NCBI GenBank assembly: GCA_016716565.1
Contig: JADJWC010000001.1
Location: forward strand, 1,364,001 to 1,428,000
DNA from: a bacterium
Lineage (GTDB): Bacteria; Bacteroidota; Ignavibacteria; Ignavibacteriales; Ignavibacteriaceae
Direction: 5' to 3'
DNA: 64,000 nt
Shown: one piece after another, positions 17,190 to 26,544 of the stretch
Position numbering within the stretch: position 1 is the first letter of the stretch
Layout of the letters: each line of letters starts with the position of its first letter
Program-made: the position numbers and the translations under genes
The notes under the pieces: generated by a model
The model's database searches: none
Told to the model about the DNA's origin: nothing
What the model saw: only the letters and a program-made list of their open reading frames with translations

Positions 17190-17483
17190 CTAAATTCTCT
17201 CAGCCCAATATAATGGTTTCCTTTTTTGATGCATCAAGGGAAGAATAGAGATAACATTTTCGTCCACCCGATACAAAATAGAAAAAGGGAACTTTATGAT
17301 TACAGCTTTGCGGACATTTTGTTTTGCAACCGGATATGCGAGTGGGTTAGTTTTGATTATGTTTAAACATCTTTCTACTTCGATAACAAATTTTTCGCCC
17401 AACCCAAAAACAAAATCATCGTAGTAATCCCTTGCCTCCAGAAACTCTTTCCCTGCTAACTCGTGAAATATAATCCTGGTCAC
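17190..17483 (-). CDS. Type II toxin, RelE/ParE family
   Basis: 97 residues. The fold signature is visible: FHELAGKEFLEARDYYDD (helices), GLGEKFVIEVERCLNII, NPLAYPVAKQNVRKAVIIKFPFSILYRV (strands) and ISILPLMHQKRKPLYW at the end, typical of ParE/RelE-superfamily toxins that poison gyrase or cut mRNA on the ribosome. Start is GTG at 17481-17483 and overlaps the antitoxin stop by GTGA, so the two are translationally coupled. Which target applies cannot be told from sequence alone. It lies at the boundary between the cargo cluster and housekeeping genes. Confidence 0.85.
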   Translation of the reverse strand: MTRIIFHELAGKEFLEARDYYDDFVFGLGEKFVIEVERCLNIIKTNPLAYPVAKQNVRKAVIIKFPFSILYRVDENVISILPLMHQKRKPLYWAERI

Positions 17484-17704
17484 TTATACTTTGACTTAGC
17501 TTCCCGAATAATTAGTTCACTATCAACAGTAAACTTGCCGGTCTTAACAATCTGTTCATACCTGCTGAGTGCTTCATCTAACCAGATATCTTCCACATCT
17601 TCTGATTCTTCATTTTCTAAACTATTCAAAAGCTTGTATGTTACAATTGCTCTCTCTCTTGGTGTAAGCTTTAGTAATTCAGATTCTAAAGATTTTAAGT
17701 CCAT
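17480..17704 (-). CDS. Antitoxin, putative addiction-module component family
   Basis: 74 residues: MDLKSLESELLKLTPRERAI, then LLNSLENEE, then IWLDEALSRYEQIVKTGK. This matches the small acidic addiction-module component family usually encoded just before a ParE/RelE-type toxin. It neutralises the toxin by binding and, with it, normally represses its own promoter. It precedes the toxin and overlaps its start by four bases. No inverted repeat that would be a certain operator was identified in the 128 bp upstream. Confidence 0.82.
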   Translation of the reverse strand: MDLKSLESELLKLTPRERAIVTYKLLNSLENEESEDVEDIWLDEALSRYEQIVKTGKFTVDSELIIREAKSKYK

Positions 17705-17832
17705 ATTTATCTCACTAGTTTTAATGCAAATATATTAGCTCATGCACTAATTAACAATTAATTAAATCAGAATTCGTTGTCGTGACTCGAAAGGGTAAAA
17801 ACGTGACACAACATTTTGTGCCATGGTTAAAA

Positions 17833-19107
17833 TTATTTTTGCACGTAGAATGTCTGTTTGCGTTTCGGTCCCACCGAAATAACTTCAATCTTGAATCCTG
17901 AATGCCTGGCAATGAAGTCGAGATACTCCTTTGTTTTTGCAGGAAGGTCACTGTAGGATAGACAATTACTTATGTCTTCATTCCAACCATCAAGAATTTC
18001 ATAAACAGGTTTTACTGCCGATAACTGTTCGACAGAAGTAGGGAAGTATTTTATTTTCTTCCCATTAAGTTCATATGCAACGCAGACTTTTATTTTTTCA
18101 AAGCTACTGAGTACATCGAGCTTCGTAATTGCGACGGATGTAATTCCATTTACCATTTGTGAATATGCAACAAGGAATGCATCATACCATCCGCATCTTC
18201 TCGGTCGTCCGGTTGTTGCGCCGAACTCAGCTCCAATAGTTCGTAACTTTTCACCTTCTTCATCTAAAAGTTCAGTTGGGAAGGGACCATTGCCAACACG
18301 TGTGGTGTAAGCCTTTACAATACCAATTACTGAATCAACTTTTGTTGGAGGAATACCAGTACCCGTACAAGCTCCTCCGGAAGTAGGACTGCTTGATGTT
18401 ACAAATGGATAAGTTCCGAAGTCCACATCAAGTAACGCACCTTGTGCACCTTCAAGCAAAACTGATTTGTCTTCAGCAATTGCCTGGTTCAGGAAAGAGG
18501 GAACATCTTTAATATATTTGTCAATTGTTCTGTCAAACTCAAGATATTCTTTTACAATAGCATCAACATCCAGACCTTCATGCTCATAAACTTTTTTAAG
18601 CAGTTCATTTTTTTCTTTGAGATTCAACCGTATTTTCTTTTCAAGTTCGGTTCGGTCAAGAAGGTCGACTATTCGTATTCCTTTCCGTGCAAACTTATCG
18701 ATGTAACAAGGACCAATTCCTCTTCCGGTTGTTCCGATTTTCGTATCACCGCTTTCTATTATTTTATCCAGCAGTTTATGATATGGCATTATCAGGTGTG
18801 CATTATGACTGATGAATAATCTACCTTCTACTTTGATCCCATTTTTTTCGAGGAGTTCAATTTCTTCCAATAGTGCAGTCGGATCTATCACAACACCGTT
18901 GCCGATTACGCAGATAACATCATCCCGTAATATGCCGGAAGGTATTAGGTGAAGAATATATTTTTGATCACCGATGATAACGGTGTGACCGGCATTTGCA
19001 CCGCCCTGATATCTTGCGACTATTTTATACTTTTCACTAAGTATGTCAACAATTTTTCCTTTGCCTTCGTCGCCCCACTGGCTCCCGACAAGAACTGTAA
19101 CACTCAT
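17833..19107 (-). CDS. purA: Adenylosuccinate synthetase
   Basis: Catalyses the GTP-dependent condensation of IMP with aspartate to adenylosuccinate, the first committed step of AMP synthesis. 424 residues, normal length. Motifs: GSQWGDEGKGKIVD at the N-terminus (P-loop-like, catalytic Asp), NAGHTV, GTTGRGIGPCY, EGAQGALLDVDFGTYPFVTSS and TTGRPRRCGW. The start is set at ATG 19105-19107 (MSVTVLVGSQWG). A longer reading would begin inside the terminator stem of the upstream STAS gene and adds 20 residues without homology. It is followed downstream by the toxin-antitoxin pair on the same strand. No sign of damage. Confidence 0.97.
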   Translation of the reverse strand: MSVTVLVGSQWGDEGKGKIVDILSEKYKIVARYQGGANAGHTVIIGDQKYILHLIPSGILRDDVICVIGNGVVIDPTALLEEIELLEKNGIKVEGRLFISHNAHLIMPYHKLLDKIIESGDTKIGTTGRGIGPCYIDKFARKGIRIVDLLDRTELEKKIRLNLKEKNELLKKVYEHEGLDVDAIVKEYLEFDRTIDKYIKDVPSFLNQAIAEDKSVLLEGAQGALLDVDFGTYPFVTSSSPTSGGACTGTGIPPTKVDSVIGIVKAYTTRVGNGPFPTELLDEEGEKLRTIGAEFGATTGRPRRCGWYDAFLVAYSQMVNGITSVAITKLDVLSSFEKIKVCVAYELNGKKIKYFPTSVEQLSAVKPVYEILDGWNEDISNCLSYSDLPAKTKEYLDFIARHSGFKIEVISVGPKRKQTFYVQK

Positions 19108-19143
19108 AGATTGGTTTTTCTTTAGGTTAGTTTTTTGTATGCA

Positions 19144-19175
19144 AATAAAAACTCCGGACTTTTTCAATCCGGAGT
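19144..19175 (-). terminator. Intrinsic terminator of the STAS gene
   Basis: On the minus strand ACTCCGGA-TTGAAAAAG-TCCGGAGT is followed by TTTTTATTT. The eight-base-pair stem and U-tract lie 27 bp after the STAS stop and just upstream of purA. Confidence 0.85.
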
Positions 19176-19201
19176 CACTTTAAATAAAAATATTGATTGA
19201 A

Positions 19202-19543
19202 TTATTTTGGCAATGACTCAATTGCTTTATCGACGGATTCGTAATGCTCAAATATCGTTATCAGTTTAGTGATTATAAGTAAGCTTTCAATTTTATCTGT
19301 AACATTTGCAAGCTTATAAAAACCATTTGCTTTTTTCATAGTTGTTAAACCGCCAATCAACATACCAAGGCCAGAGCTATTCATGAACTTTACGTCGCTC
19401 AAGTCTATGATCACTCTTATTTTACCTTCGTCAATTAATTTATGCAGCAGATCGTTGAAATCTTTGGTATCATCACCGCCCATCACATTTCCTTTTAATT
19501 CAACTATTACTGCTCCATATTTTTCGGTGGTTTTGATTTTCAT
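19202..19543 (-). CDS. STAS-domain anti-sigma factor antagonist
   Basis: 113 residues of the SpoIIAA/RsbV family. The phosphoacceptor segment reads SDVKFMNSSGLGMLIGG, with the serine that SpoIIAB/RsbW-type kinases phosphorylate; the usual preceding Asp is Asn. In partner switching the unphosphorylated form binds the kinase and frees its other partner. It is divergent from the sigma-factor gene and shares the 149-bp gap 19544-19692 with it. A second and third STAS protein (24062, 29290) belong to the same block. The direct partner is not determinable here; the kinase at 24415 is the obvious candidate. Confidence 0.9.
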   Translation of the reverse strand: MKIKTTEKYGAVIVELKGNVMGGDDTKDFNDLLHKLIDEGKIRVIIDLSDVKFMNSSGLGMLIGGLTTMKKANGFYKLANVTDKIESLLIITKLITIFEHYESVDKAIESLPK

Positions 19544-19692
19544 GAATTACTCCTTTAAATTTTCATCGAAATTTAATCAGTATAGCATACTTTTGCAAAC
19601 ACGAACTGAAATTTCAATTTATATGTATAGCTTTCTGATGAGAATATTATTTAATAAATTGGAACAACACTGTAAATATTGCGTCTAAAAAA

Positions 19693-20289
19693 ATGATTTC
19701 AAAAGAAGAAGAAAAGGACTTGCAGCAGCCTCAGATTGCATCATTTGATGATGATTACTCAATTATCAGGCGTTTCCTTGATGGGGATAGCGCTGCATTT
19801 CAGATTCTTGTTAGAAGACACAAAGAAAAAGTAAGGAATATTATCTACATAACAATGAACAACAGCGCTTTAGTCGATGATATAGCTCAGGACGTATTTA
19901 TTACTGTTTACCGGAATCTCAAGCATTTCAGGTTCGAATCACAGTTTACCACCTGGCTTTACCGGATAACGGTTAACAGGTGCAAGGATTATTTAAGGAA
20001 GATGAATGTAAGGAAAATATTTTTCCCGGTTGAAGATGGAATTGAAGTATCGGATTATTCCACACCGGTTGAGAACAATGATATTTCAAAAATTGTTATG
20101 GATGCAATTTCCAAATTACCGATTAAACTTAGAATGCCTCTGATCATGAAGGATATCGAAGGATTCAGCTACCAGGAAATTTCTGAATCACTCAACTGTG
20201 AAATGGGTACTGTTAAATCAAGAATATTCAGAGGACGAGAAAAACTAAAAGAGATACTGCAGCCTTTTGAGAAGGAGCTGATGGGATGA
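19693..20289 (+). CDS. ECF-family RNA polymerase sigma factor
   Basis: 198 residues. Region 2 is ALVDDIAQDVFITVYRNLKHF followed by FTTWLYRITVNRCKDYLR; region 4 is AISKLPIKLRMPLIMKDIEGF followed by SYQEISESLNCEMGTVKSRIFRGREKLKEIL. Together these give a RpoE-like extracytoplasmic-function sigma factor directing polymerase to its own regulon. Its stop overlaps the next start by ATGA, and the partner is a membrane anti-sigma factor. In the gap upstream TACTTTTG (19588-19595) resembles a Bacteroidetes -7 element, but no matching upstream box is clear. Confidence 0.93.
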   Translation: MISKEEEKDLQQPQIASFDDDYSIIRRFLDGDSAAFQILVRRHKEKVRNIIYITMNNSALVDDIAQDVFITVYRNLKHFRFESQFTTWLYRITVNRCKDYLRKMNVRKIFFPVEDGIEVSDYSTPVENNDISKIVMDAISKLPIKLRMPLIMKDIEGFSYQEISESLNCEMGTVKSRIFRGREKLKEILQPFEKELMG

Positions 20290-21821
20290 AAAAAGATTTA
20301 CAGAAATTAGAATTACTATCTGCCTATTTGGATGATGAACTGAATCTGCAGGAAAAAGCTGAAGTTGAAAAGCTTTTATCAACTTCGCTTGAGATGAAAA
20401 AACAACTCGATGATCTGAAAAAAATCAAACAGCTTGGTAATCGTGTTAACCGTATACCCGAAGCTCCGTATTTTGAAACCAGGTTGATGGCAGAAATAGA
20501 AGGACGAAAAGGTGAATCATCAGGAATAAAAAAATGGATTCCCGCTGCTGCATTAGTTGCTGTAACTATAATCCTGATGGTTGTGCTGAAATTTAATCCC
20601 GGTTTGATAGACAAAATTTGGGAAGATCAAAAAGTTGCTATTGCTGGTTTTTACAAAGAGAATCTTCAGCCTGTACTGCTTGCTGCAAATTTATCAAACG
20701 AAGATATATTCAACTTTGCTTTTAATAATGAACTGCCTCTGGACGATACGCGGCAGCAATACCTGCTTCTTGGGTACGATGATGCCGGGAAAGAATTTTT
20801 TGAAATAAGATCAACTGATCAAAAAATTAAGCGGCAAAGTTATGATGAATTTGTTTCTGCAATGAATCTCGATGAAAAACAGAAACAGACCGTTGATTCG
20901 ATCATCGGAAGCTACAGCAAGGCCCTTGAAGCACAGGTGCTCGTTAATGAAAATAATACTATTGCGATAAATCCAAACCTCTGGAATTTAAGAAAAGCAA
21001 TCTTTGCTGATCTGCTTGTTGCTTCCGAAAAACTTAACAAGACCAAGTTCGATAGAATACTTCCGGCAGGAATTTCCGGTACTGAAAAAATTGAACTTGT
21101 TAAAGCCGTTGAAAAGCTTAAAAATGTCTCCGGTGACAAATACATATTTGTTACTCCCGATTCAATCTTTGCTGATTCTTATCAGTTTGATGCGGAAAAT
21201 TTTGAGAAAGAAATGAAAGAGCTTGAGATACATCTGAAAGCCCAGGAAAAACAGATAAAGCAATTTACTCTTAATTTTAATTTTGATTCTACTATTACGC
21301 ATACTTCAAGATCAAACAGGGAACGTACTTTTAAAGTGGTTGTTGATTCAAACATCTGCAGGGTTGATATTCCAGATCTTCAAGTACCAGAATTACCAAT
21401 ACCGGAAATTGCAGCTATTGAACCCATGATTGAGGAAGCTACAAACAACATTCATTTTTATGCATACAAAATTCCGAAAATAGAAAAATCGAAAAGCGGA
21501 ATTAAGATAGAATATTTCAACGATGATTCAGTTTACAGCTATGTTGTGAATTATAATTCACTCAATCTTGATTCAATTGCGGAAGCTAATGGGGGCATTG
21601 ACCTTGAAAACCTAAGCAAGTTTAAACCGGTAAAACCTTACGATGATACAATGTTGATCCAATATCAGCTTAACAGAGATTATTTTCACAAATACTATTC
21701 CGATGATGAATTTAAGAAAGAAATGGAACAGCTGCAGAAAGAACTCCAGCAATTAAGTGAGGAATTAAATAGCAGAAAGATCAGGGTTCATTCAGAGGTG
21801 ACAAAAAGTCCTAAAAAGTAA
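20286..21821 (+). CDS. Membrane anti-sigma factor with large periplasmic domain
   Basis: 511 residues. The N-terminus (LLSAYLDDELNLQEKAEVEKLL) has the anti-sigma-domain helix pattern but none of the His/Cys residues of the zinc-binding form. One transmembrane helix at about residues 82-101 (PAAALVAVTIILMVVLKF). The rest, about 400 residues, is predicted periplasmic with no family I recognise; it includes a Pro-rich stretch (VPELPIPEIAAIEPM) and ends in a coiled coil (EMEQLQKELQQLSEELNSRK). ATGA overlap with the sigma gene supports a cognate pair. Signal release would need regulated proteolysis or a conformational change; no protease is encoded nearby. Confidence 0.85.
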   Translation: MKKDLQKLELLSAYLDDELNLQEKAEVEKLLSTSLEMKKQLDDLKKIKQLGNRVNRIPEAPYFETRLMAEIEGRKGESSGIKKWIPAAALVAVTIILMVVLKFNPGLIDKIWEDQKVAIAGFYKENLQPVLLAANLSNEDIFNFAFNNELPLDDTRQQYLLLGYDDAGKEFFEIRSTDQKIKRQSYDEFVSAMNLDEKQKQTVDSIIGSYSKALEAQVLVNENNTIAINPNLWNLRKAIFADLLVASEKLNKTKFDRILPAGISGTEKIELVKAVEKLKNVSGDKYIFVTPDSIFADSYQFDAENFEKEMKELEIHLKAQEKQIKQFTLNFNFDSTITHTSRSNRERTFKVVVDSNICRVDIPDLQVPELPIPEIAAIEPMIEEATNNIHFYAYKIPKIEKSKSGIKIEYFNDDSVYSYVVNYNSLNLDSIAEANGGIDLENLSKFKPVKPYDDTMLIQYQLNRDYFHKYYSDDEFKKEMEQLQKELQQLSEELNSRKIRVHSEVTKSPKK

Positions 21822-21952
21822 ATCATGACTGGTATCTGAGGACAAGCTAATCTCCATTTTTTATTCAGCCATCCTAAAAAAAGCCCGTTCATAACTGAAA
21901 ACTTTAACTATTTAAAGGTTTCGCTTAAGTTTGAGCAGTATTATTTTAACTG

Positions 21953-24037
21953 ATGAATTATAAAATATTCACTCATGCTGCTCTTAAGTTGAATTTCATA
22001 AAACAAAATATCGTAAGCACACAAGCACAATTTTTCTTTATTGCCTCGGCATTGATGTTTGTGTTTAAGATATTTTTTGGAACACCCGATACTTTCATTT
22101 TAATTCTTTTACTGGATGTAATAATCGCCGCCTCAATCTTCTTCCTGCTGCTTGCCTTGATAAAATTCGAGAACAGCCGCACAGCAGCTCCTCTTTCACT
22201 TGTGCTGAATGTTGGAATACTATTAGCAATTATGTTTTTCATTCTCGTCTTCTCCGATTACCTGCTGCCGGGGATTTTCGATAACATTAATTTAAAGCTC
22301 AACAATCCCGGACTCGTTTACAATATAGTTTCGTTCATCTACGTAATGCTGATGATCGGTTTTATTTCATTCTTTTTAATTACGCTAAGACATTTCTTTT
22401 TTTTGAATCAGCGAAAAAATGTAAAAGTTTATTTTAATACAATGCTTGTGTTTTTCATACTGGCAAGTTTATCAATTAATTTTTTCAGTGATGAAGAACT
22501 CTCTTTTTTGAGCACAACGTTTTTTGCTGTGTCTGTACTGCTGATGATATTTAATTCAATCCGGATTTCCTGGATTGCTTTTCTTTCCAAAAAAGAAAAG
22601 ACTTACCTGTTACTTCTTTCTTTTGTCATTACAATCCTATTTATTGTTAATATCCTCAATAGTGCTGAAGGGAATATTTACAGTCAGATACTTACAGCTT
22701 TCTCTCCATCGTTGAGACAGTTCAACCAGATGATAATGATTTACGGCTCAATTTATTTTGTGTTCCTTTTCTTTACAACACTTTTTCATCTCCCGACCGC
22801 AGAAGCATACGACAGGAAAGCTCAGGAAGTTACATCGCTTCAGTATTTCAGTAAACTGATCACCGAAGTGCTTGACTTTAATGACCTCGCAGAAACAGTA
22901 ACTGATATCACTCAGAAATTAAGCGGATCAAAAGCTTCCTGGATAATCTGGAAGAATGGTGTTAAACCGAGTACACTTGCAGCAAAAAATATTGGTTTCA
23001 TCGAATCCGACAAGCTTACAGCTCAAATTCTGGAACGTATCAGTTTTGAAAATCTCACATCGACAAAAACTTTTAGTCTTAAAGAGAGAGTTGTAAACAA
23101 CACATCAGAAAATTTATTTTCGGTTGTTTCTGTTTCTCCTATTAAAACTCGCGGAGAAACACAGGGAATTCTTGTTGCAGCAAAAGGGCAGGACCAGATT
23201 TTTACTCAGGACGATCTAAGTGCTATTGAAACATTTTCTGATTATGCTTCCGTTGCAATTGAAAATTCTCGACTACTTGAAGAATCAATTGAAAAAGAAA
23301 GACTTGAAAAAGAGCTTGACGTAGCAAGAGAGATCCAGAGAAAAATTCTTCCATCGGATGTTCCTAAATATCCGGCACTGGACATTGCATCTGTCTTTAT
23401 TCCTGCATTTGAAGTCGGCGGAGATTATTATGACTTTTTCAAGATAAGCGAAACAAAGCTTGGCTTTGTGATTGCGGATGTTTCAGGCAAGGGTATTTCC
23501 GCAGCATTCATTATGGCCGAAGTTAAAGGAATTTTTGAGTCTCTCTCAAAAACGATGGAGAGACCAAAAGAAATTTTAATTAAAGCAAATGATATTCTTA
23601 AAGAAACTCTCGATAGTAAATCATTTGTCAGCGCGGCATACGGTTATTTCGATTTTAAAGAAAATAAACTCATATTCGCACGTGCAGGGCATTGTCCTTT
23701 ATTCTTGCTGAGAGGTGCCGATTCAAAGCAAATAAGACCTTCCGGATTAGGATTGGGCTTAAGCAGTAAAGAATATTTTGAACAAACTCTGGAAGAGTAT
23801 TCAATAGATCTGATGAAAGACGATACGATAGTACTCTACACTGATGGCGTAACCGAAGCAAAGAATGAACGGCTGGAGGATTTTGGCGATAAGCATTTTC
23901 TGAATGTTCTTCAGGCTAATGTTTTGCTCAATGCTGAGGAGCTATCGAACAAGATTATTAAAGAAATAACTGTTTTTTCCAGTTCACATGATCAGTATGA
24001 TGACATAACTTTAGTTATTTTTAAGTGGCAACAATAA
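21953..24037 (+). CDS. Membrane-bound SpoIIE/RsbU-type PP2C phosphatase with GAF-like domain
   Basis: 694 residues. Several hydrophobic helices fill about residues 25-270. A GAF-like region (about 285-440, SLQYFSKLITEVLDF ... IETFSDYASVAIENSRLLEES) precedes a linker helix (LEKELDVAREIQRKILPSDVP) and the phosphatase domain. Metal and active-site motifs are intact: GGDYYDFF (about 489), VIADVSGKGISAAF, ARAGHCPLFLLRG, LYTDGVTEA and YDDITLVIFK. Such enzymes dephosphorylate STAS antagonists, activating them. STAS and kinase genes follow immediately. Membrane placement suggests it senses a membrane or external cue. Confidence 0.92.
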   Translation: MNYKIFTHAALKLNFIKQNIVSTQAQFFFIASALMFVFKIFFGTPDTFILILLLDVIIAASIFFLLLALIKFENSRTAAPLSLVLNVGILLAIMFFILVFSDYLLPGIFDNINLKLNNPGLVYNIVSFIYVMLMIGFISFFLITLRHFFFLNQRKNVKVYFNTMLVFFILASLSINFFSDEELSFLSTTFFAVSVLLMIFNSIRISWIAFLSKKEKTYLLLLSFVITILFIVNILNSAEGNIYSQILTAFSPSLRQFNQMIMIYGSIYFVFLFFTTLFHLPTAEAYDRKAQEVTSLQYFSKLITEVLDFNDLAETVTDITQKLSGSKASWIIWKNGVKPSTLAAKNIGFIESDKLTAQILERISFENLTSTKTFSLKERVVNNTSENLFSVVSVSPIKTRGETQGILVAAKGQDQIFTQDDLSAIETFSDYASVAIENSRLLEESIEKERLEKELDVAREIQRKILPSDVPKYPALDIASVFIPAFEVGGDYYDFFKISETKLGFVIADVSGKGISAAFIMAEVKGIFESLSKTMERPKEILIKANDILKETLDSKSFVSAAYGYFDFKENKLIFARAGHCPLFLLRGADSKQIRPSGLGLGLSSKEYFEQTLEEYSIDLMKDDTIVLYTDGVTEAKNERLEDFGDKHFLNVLQANVLLNAEELSNKIIKEITVFSSSHDQYDDITLVIFKWQQ

Positions 24038-24061
24038 TTAAAATTTGATGGAGTAATAAGG

Positions 24062-24412
24062 ATGGCAGATTTCAGTACATCAATTAGAGAAAGCGGGGAA
24101 GTTAGCATTATCGATCTCAAGGGTTTTCTTGATGCTCATACAGCACCAACTCTTGAGAATAATTTTGCGCAATTAATTAAAGACAGCAAATTCAAGATAG
24201 TTGTAAATTTTGAGGATCTCGCCTACATAAGCAGTGCAGGCTTGGGCGTGTTTATGGCATTCATAGAAAATATCAGAGATAATAAAGGAGATATCAAGCT
24301 TACTAATATGAGCGATAAAGTGTTCAACATATTTGATCTTCTTGGTTTTCCTCTTCTGTATGAAATTTACAAGAATGAACAGGAAGCAATTAATAAGTTT
24401 AGCGGGAGTTGA
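24062..24412 (+). CDS. STAS-domain anti-sigma factor antagonist (RsbV-like)
   Basis: 116 residues. The sequence around LAYISSAGLGVFMAFIENI contains the phosphoacceptor serine position of SpoIIAA/RsbV (the canonical Asp is Ser here). Placed between a phosphatase (21953) and the kinase (24415), it is the most likely shared substrate. The kinase would phosphorylate it and the RsbU-type enzymes would reverse this. It ends in TGA at 24410-24412, with the kinase start immediately beyond, so the two are translationally coupled. Confidence 0.92.
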   Translation: MADFSTSIRESGEVSIIDLKGFLDAHTAPTLENNFAQLIKDSKFKIVVNFEDLAYISSAGLGVFMAFIENIRDNKGDIKLTNMSDKVFNIFDLLGFPLLYEIYKNEQEAINKFSGS

Positions 24413-24414
24413 AG

Positions 24415-24855
24415 TTGTCTATCCGGAAAAAAAATAGAACCGGGGAACTCAGGGTAAAAAGCAGAACGGAAAACCTTTCCGAAATAAGGGATTTTGTAAG
24501 CCTGAATGCACTGAATGCGGGAATACCGGAAGCTACTGTTGAGAAGATAATCCTTGCTGTTGATGAAGCTTGCACAAATATTATCAAGCATGCATATAAG
24601 CATTCACCCGAAGGTGAAATTATTATAAAAGTTGAGTACGATGAAGAGAAATTCACTGTTACTATCATCGACTACGGAAGTTCATTCGATCCTGACAAAG
24701 TTCCTCTACCCGATCTGCAGAAGTATTACCGTGAGCACAGAGTCGGCGGTCTTGGAATGTATCTCATGAAATCATTGATGGATGATGTTACATACACCAC
24801 CGTACCCGGAAAATACAACCAGGTTCTGCTTTCAAAGAAAATCAGGAGCAGCTGA
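24415..24855 (+). CDS. RsbW/SpoIIAB-type serine kinase (HATPase, anti-sigma)
   Basis: 146 residues with a compact GHKL ATPase fold: N box DEACTNIIKHAYKH, G1 box IDYGSSFDPD, G2 box GGLGMYLMKSLMDDVTY. No histidine phosphotransfer domain is present, as in RsbW-type protein kinases that phosphorylate STAS antagonists and often sequester a sigma factor. The TTG at 24415 is chosen because GGGAG (24404-24408) lies six bases upstream; an in-frame TTG at 24409 would touch the Shine-Dalgarno. Five bases separate its stop from the next phosphatase gene. Confidence 0.92.
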   Translation: MSIRKKNRTGELRVKSRTENLSEIRDFVSLNALNAGIPEATVEKIILAVDEACTNIIKHAYKHSPEGEIIIKVEYDEEKFTVTIIDYGSSFDPDKVPLPDLQKYYREHRVGGLGMYLMKSLMDDVTYTTVPGKYNQVLLSKKIRSS

Positions 24856-24860
24856 AGAAA

Positions 24861-26540
24861 ATGCAGGAGGCAAAAAGTTTAAAAGTTAAAAGAAACCTCA
24901 CTGCGCTTGTTGACTTTAGCAGAATCATTAATTCCAGCATTGATCTTGAGTTCATTACAAACAACGTTTTACTAACCTGCCTTGGAAAATTTTTAGCAAC
25001 CCGTGGTCTTATCGCTTTAAAAGAAAATGATAAAATCACTTTAAGGGCATCAAAAGGACTCCCCTCTGAACTATTAAACCAGTTTCCTGAAATTGAAGCA
25101 ACAGTAAATTGTGTTGACCATCCTGAATTGATTTCATTTATGAACACAGCACATCTGAAAGTTGCCGAAAAAATAAGTGCTTCAGAAGATTGCATTGGTA
25201 TTGTCTGTCTTGGTGAGAAGCTTAATAAATCAGACTACACCGAGGACGACGTTGAATTCCTCAACACCATTCTTAATATCTCTGCGACTGCCGTACAAAA
25301 TTCAATGGTTATTGATGAGCTGAGAAAAGTAAACCGGCAGCTTGATTCAAGAGTTCAGCGGCTGAGCTCGCTTTTTGAATTGAGCAAGGAGTTCGGCTCG
25401 TTCAATGAATCATTCAGAGTAGTTAAGCTTCTCGTCTATTCAATCCTTGGTCAGTTTCTTGTGCAGAAATATGCTGTTATGCTTTTTGAAAATGATGAGC
25501 CTGATATCCTCGATTCAAAATTTGATAACGCAAATCTTCTTACACTTATAAAAAAGTATGATCTTCAAAAAACAGTAGATTCAATAAAAAAAGATACACT
25601 GAAAAGCCATTATGCTGAGCTGGCTGATTTCGGAGTTGAACTTATTGTGCCGATGCAGATGCAGGGAAAAACACGCGGACTTATTTTTCTTGGAACTCGG
25701 GCTGGCAGCAGGAACTACTCACTAAGTGATATTGAATACATTTATTCTGTTGGAAACCTTGCTATCATTTCACTTGAGAATAACAGGCTTTTCCTCGAAG
25801 CACTTGAGAAACAGAAGATGGAGGAAGATCTTTTAATTGCAAGAGATATTCAGCGGAACCTGCTTCCTCAAACTCTACCTGAATATGAAAAATATGATAT
25901 TGCCGCATTAAATGTTTCCTCAAAGCAGGTTGGTGGAGATTATTATGATGTAATTCCGATAAATGATGAGAAATTTTACATAGCAATTGCCGATGTTGCA
26001 GGAAAAGGTGTTCCTGCTTCGCTGATGATGGCGAATATACAAGCTTTTTTACAGGTAATTTGCAGGCAGGATCTTAAAATTGCTGAAGCAACTGCAATGA
26101 TTAATGATCTCGTCACAGCTAACTCATCCGAAGGCAGATTCATTACATTTTTCTGGGGATTTATTAATACCGGAACCAACACTTTCACTTATGTTAACGC
26201 GGGGCACAATCCTCCTTATCTGCTCAGAGGTGATGAAATAATAAAGCTGACTCAGGGAGGGATGATTTTTGGTGTGATGAAGACTTTTATTCCATATATT
26301 TTTGAAGAAGTAAAGCTTCAGAAAGATGATGTTTTGATACTTTACACTGATGGAGTTTCTGAAGCATTGAATCTTGAGTTCGAAGAATATTCCGAAGAGA
26401 GACTGGAGAAAAAAGCAAAAGAGATTATGCATAAATCAGCGGATGAAATACTTAATGGAATTAAAGAAGATGTGCAGATTTTCACACAGGGCAATCTTCA
26501 ATCGGATGATATAACAATGATTGTAATCAAAGTCCGGTAA
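24861..26540 (+). CDS. Soluble SpoIIE/RsbU-type PP2C phosphatase with two GAF-like regions
   Basis: 559 residues and no membrane helix. Two GAF-like sensory regions (about 10-150, ALVDFSRIINSSIDLEFI...; and about 165-310, LSSLFELSKEFGSFNESFRVV...) precede the helix MEEDLLIARDIQRNLLPQTL and the phosphatase domain. Catalytic motifs: GGDYYDVI (about 358), AIADVAGKGVPASLMMA, VNAGHNPPYLLRG, LYTDGVSEALN and DDITMIVIK. It should act on the same STAS proteins as its neighbours but respond to a cytoplasmic small-molecule signal. It is five bases after the kinase gene and four before the next phosphatase, so one operon is very likely. Confidence 0.92.
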   Translation: MQEAKSLKVKRNLTALVDFSRIINSSIDLEFITNNVLLTCLGKFLATRGLIALKENDKITLRASKGLPSELLNQFPEIEATVNCVDHPELISFMNTAHLKVAEKISASEDCIGIVCLGEKLNKSDYTEDDVEFLNTILNISATAVQNSMVIDELRKVNRQLDSRVQRLSSLFELSKEFGSFNESFRVVKLLVYSILGQFLVQKYAVMLFENDEPDILDSKFDNANLLTLIKKYDLQKTVDSIKKDTLKSHYAELADFGVELIVPMQMQGKTRGLIFLGTRAGSRNYSLSDIEYIYSVGNLAIISLENNRLFLEALEKQKMEEDLLIARDIQRNLLPQTLPEYEKYDIAALNVSSKQVGGDYYDVIPINDEKFYIAIADVAGKGVPASLMMANIQAFLQVICRQDLKIAEATAMINDLVTANSSEGRFITFFWGFINTGTNTFTYVNAGHNPPYLLRGDEIIKLTQGGMIFGVMKTFIPYIFEEVKLQKDDVLILYTDGVSEALNLEFEEYSEERLEKKAKEIMHKSADEILNGIKEDVQIFTQGNLQSDDITMIVIKVR

Positions 26541-26544
26541 AGCT

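Noticed and set aside
19108..19167. Longer N-terminus for purA
   Set aside because: The extra 20 residues have no family similarity and overlap the terminator stem of the upstream STAS gene.
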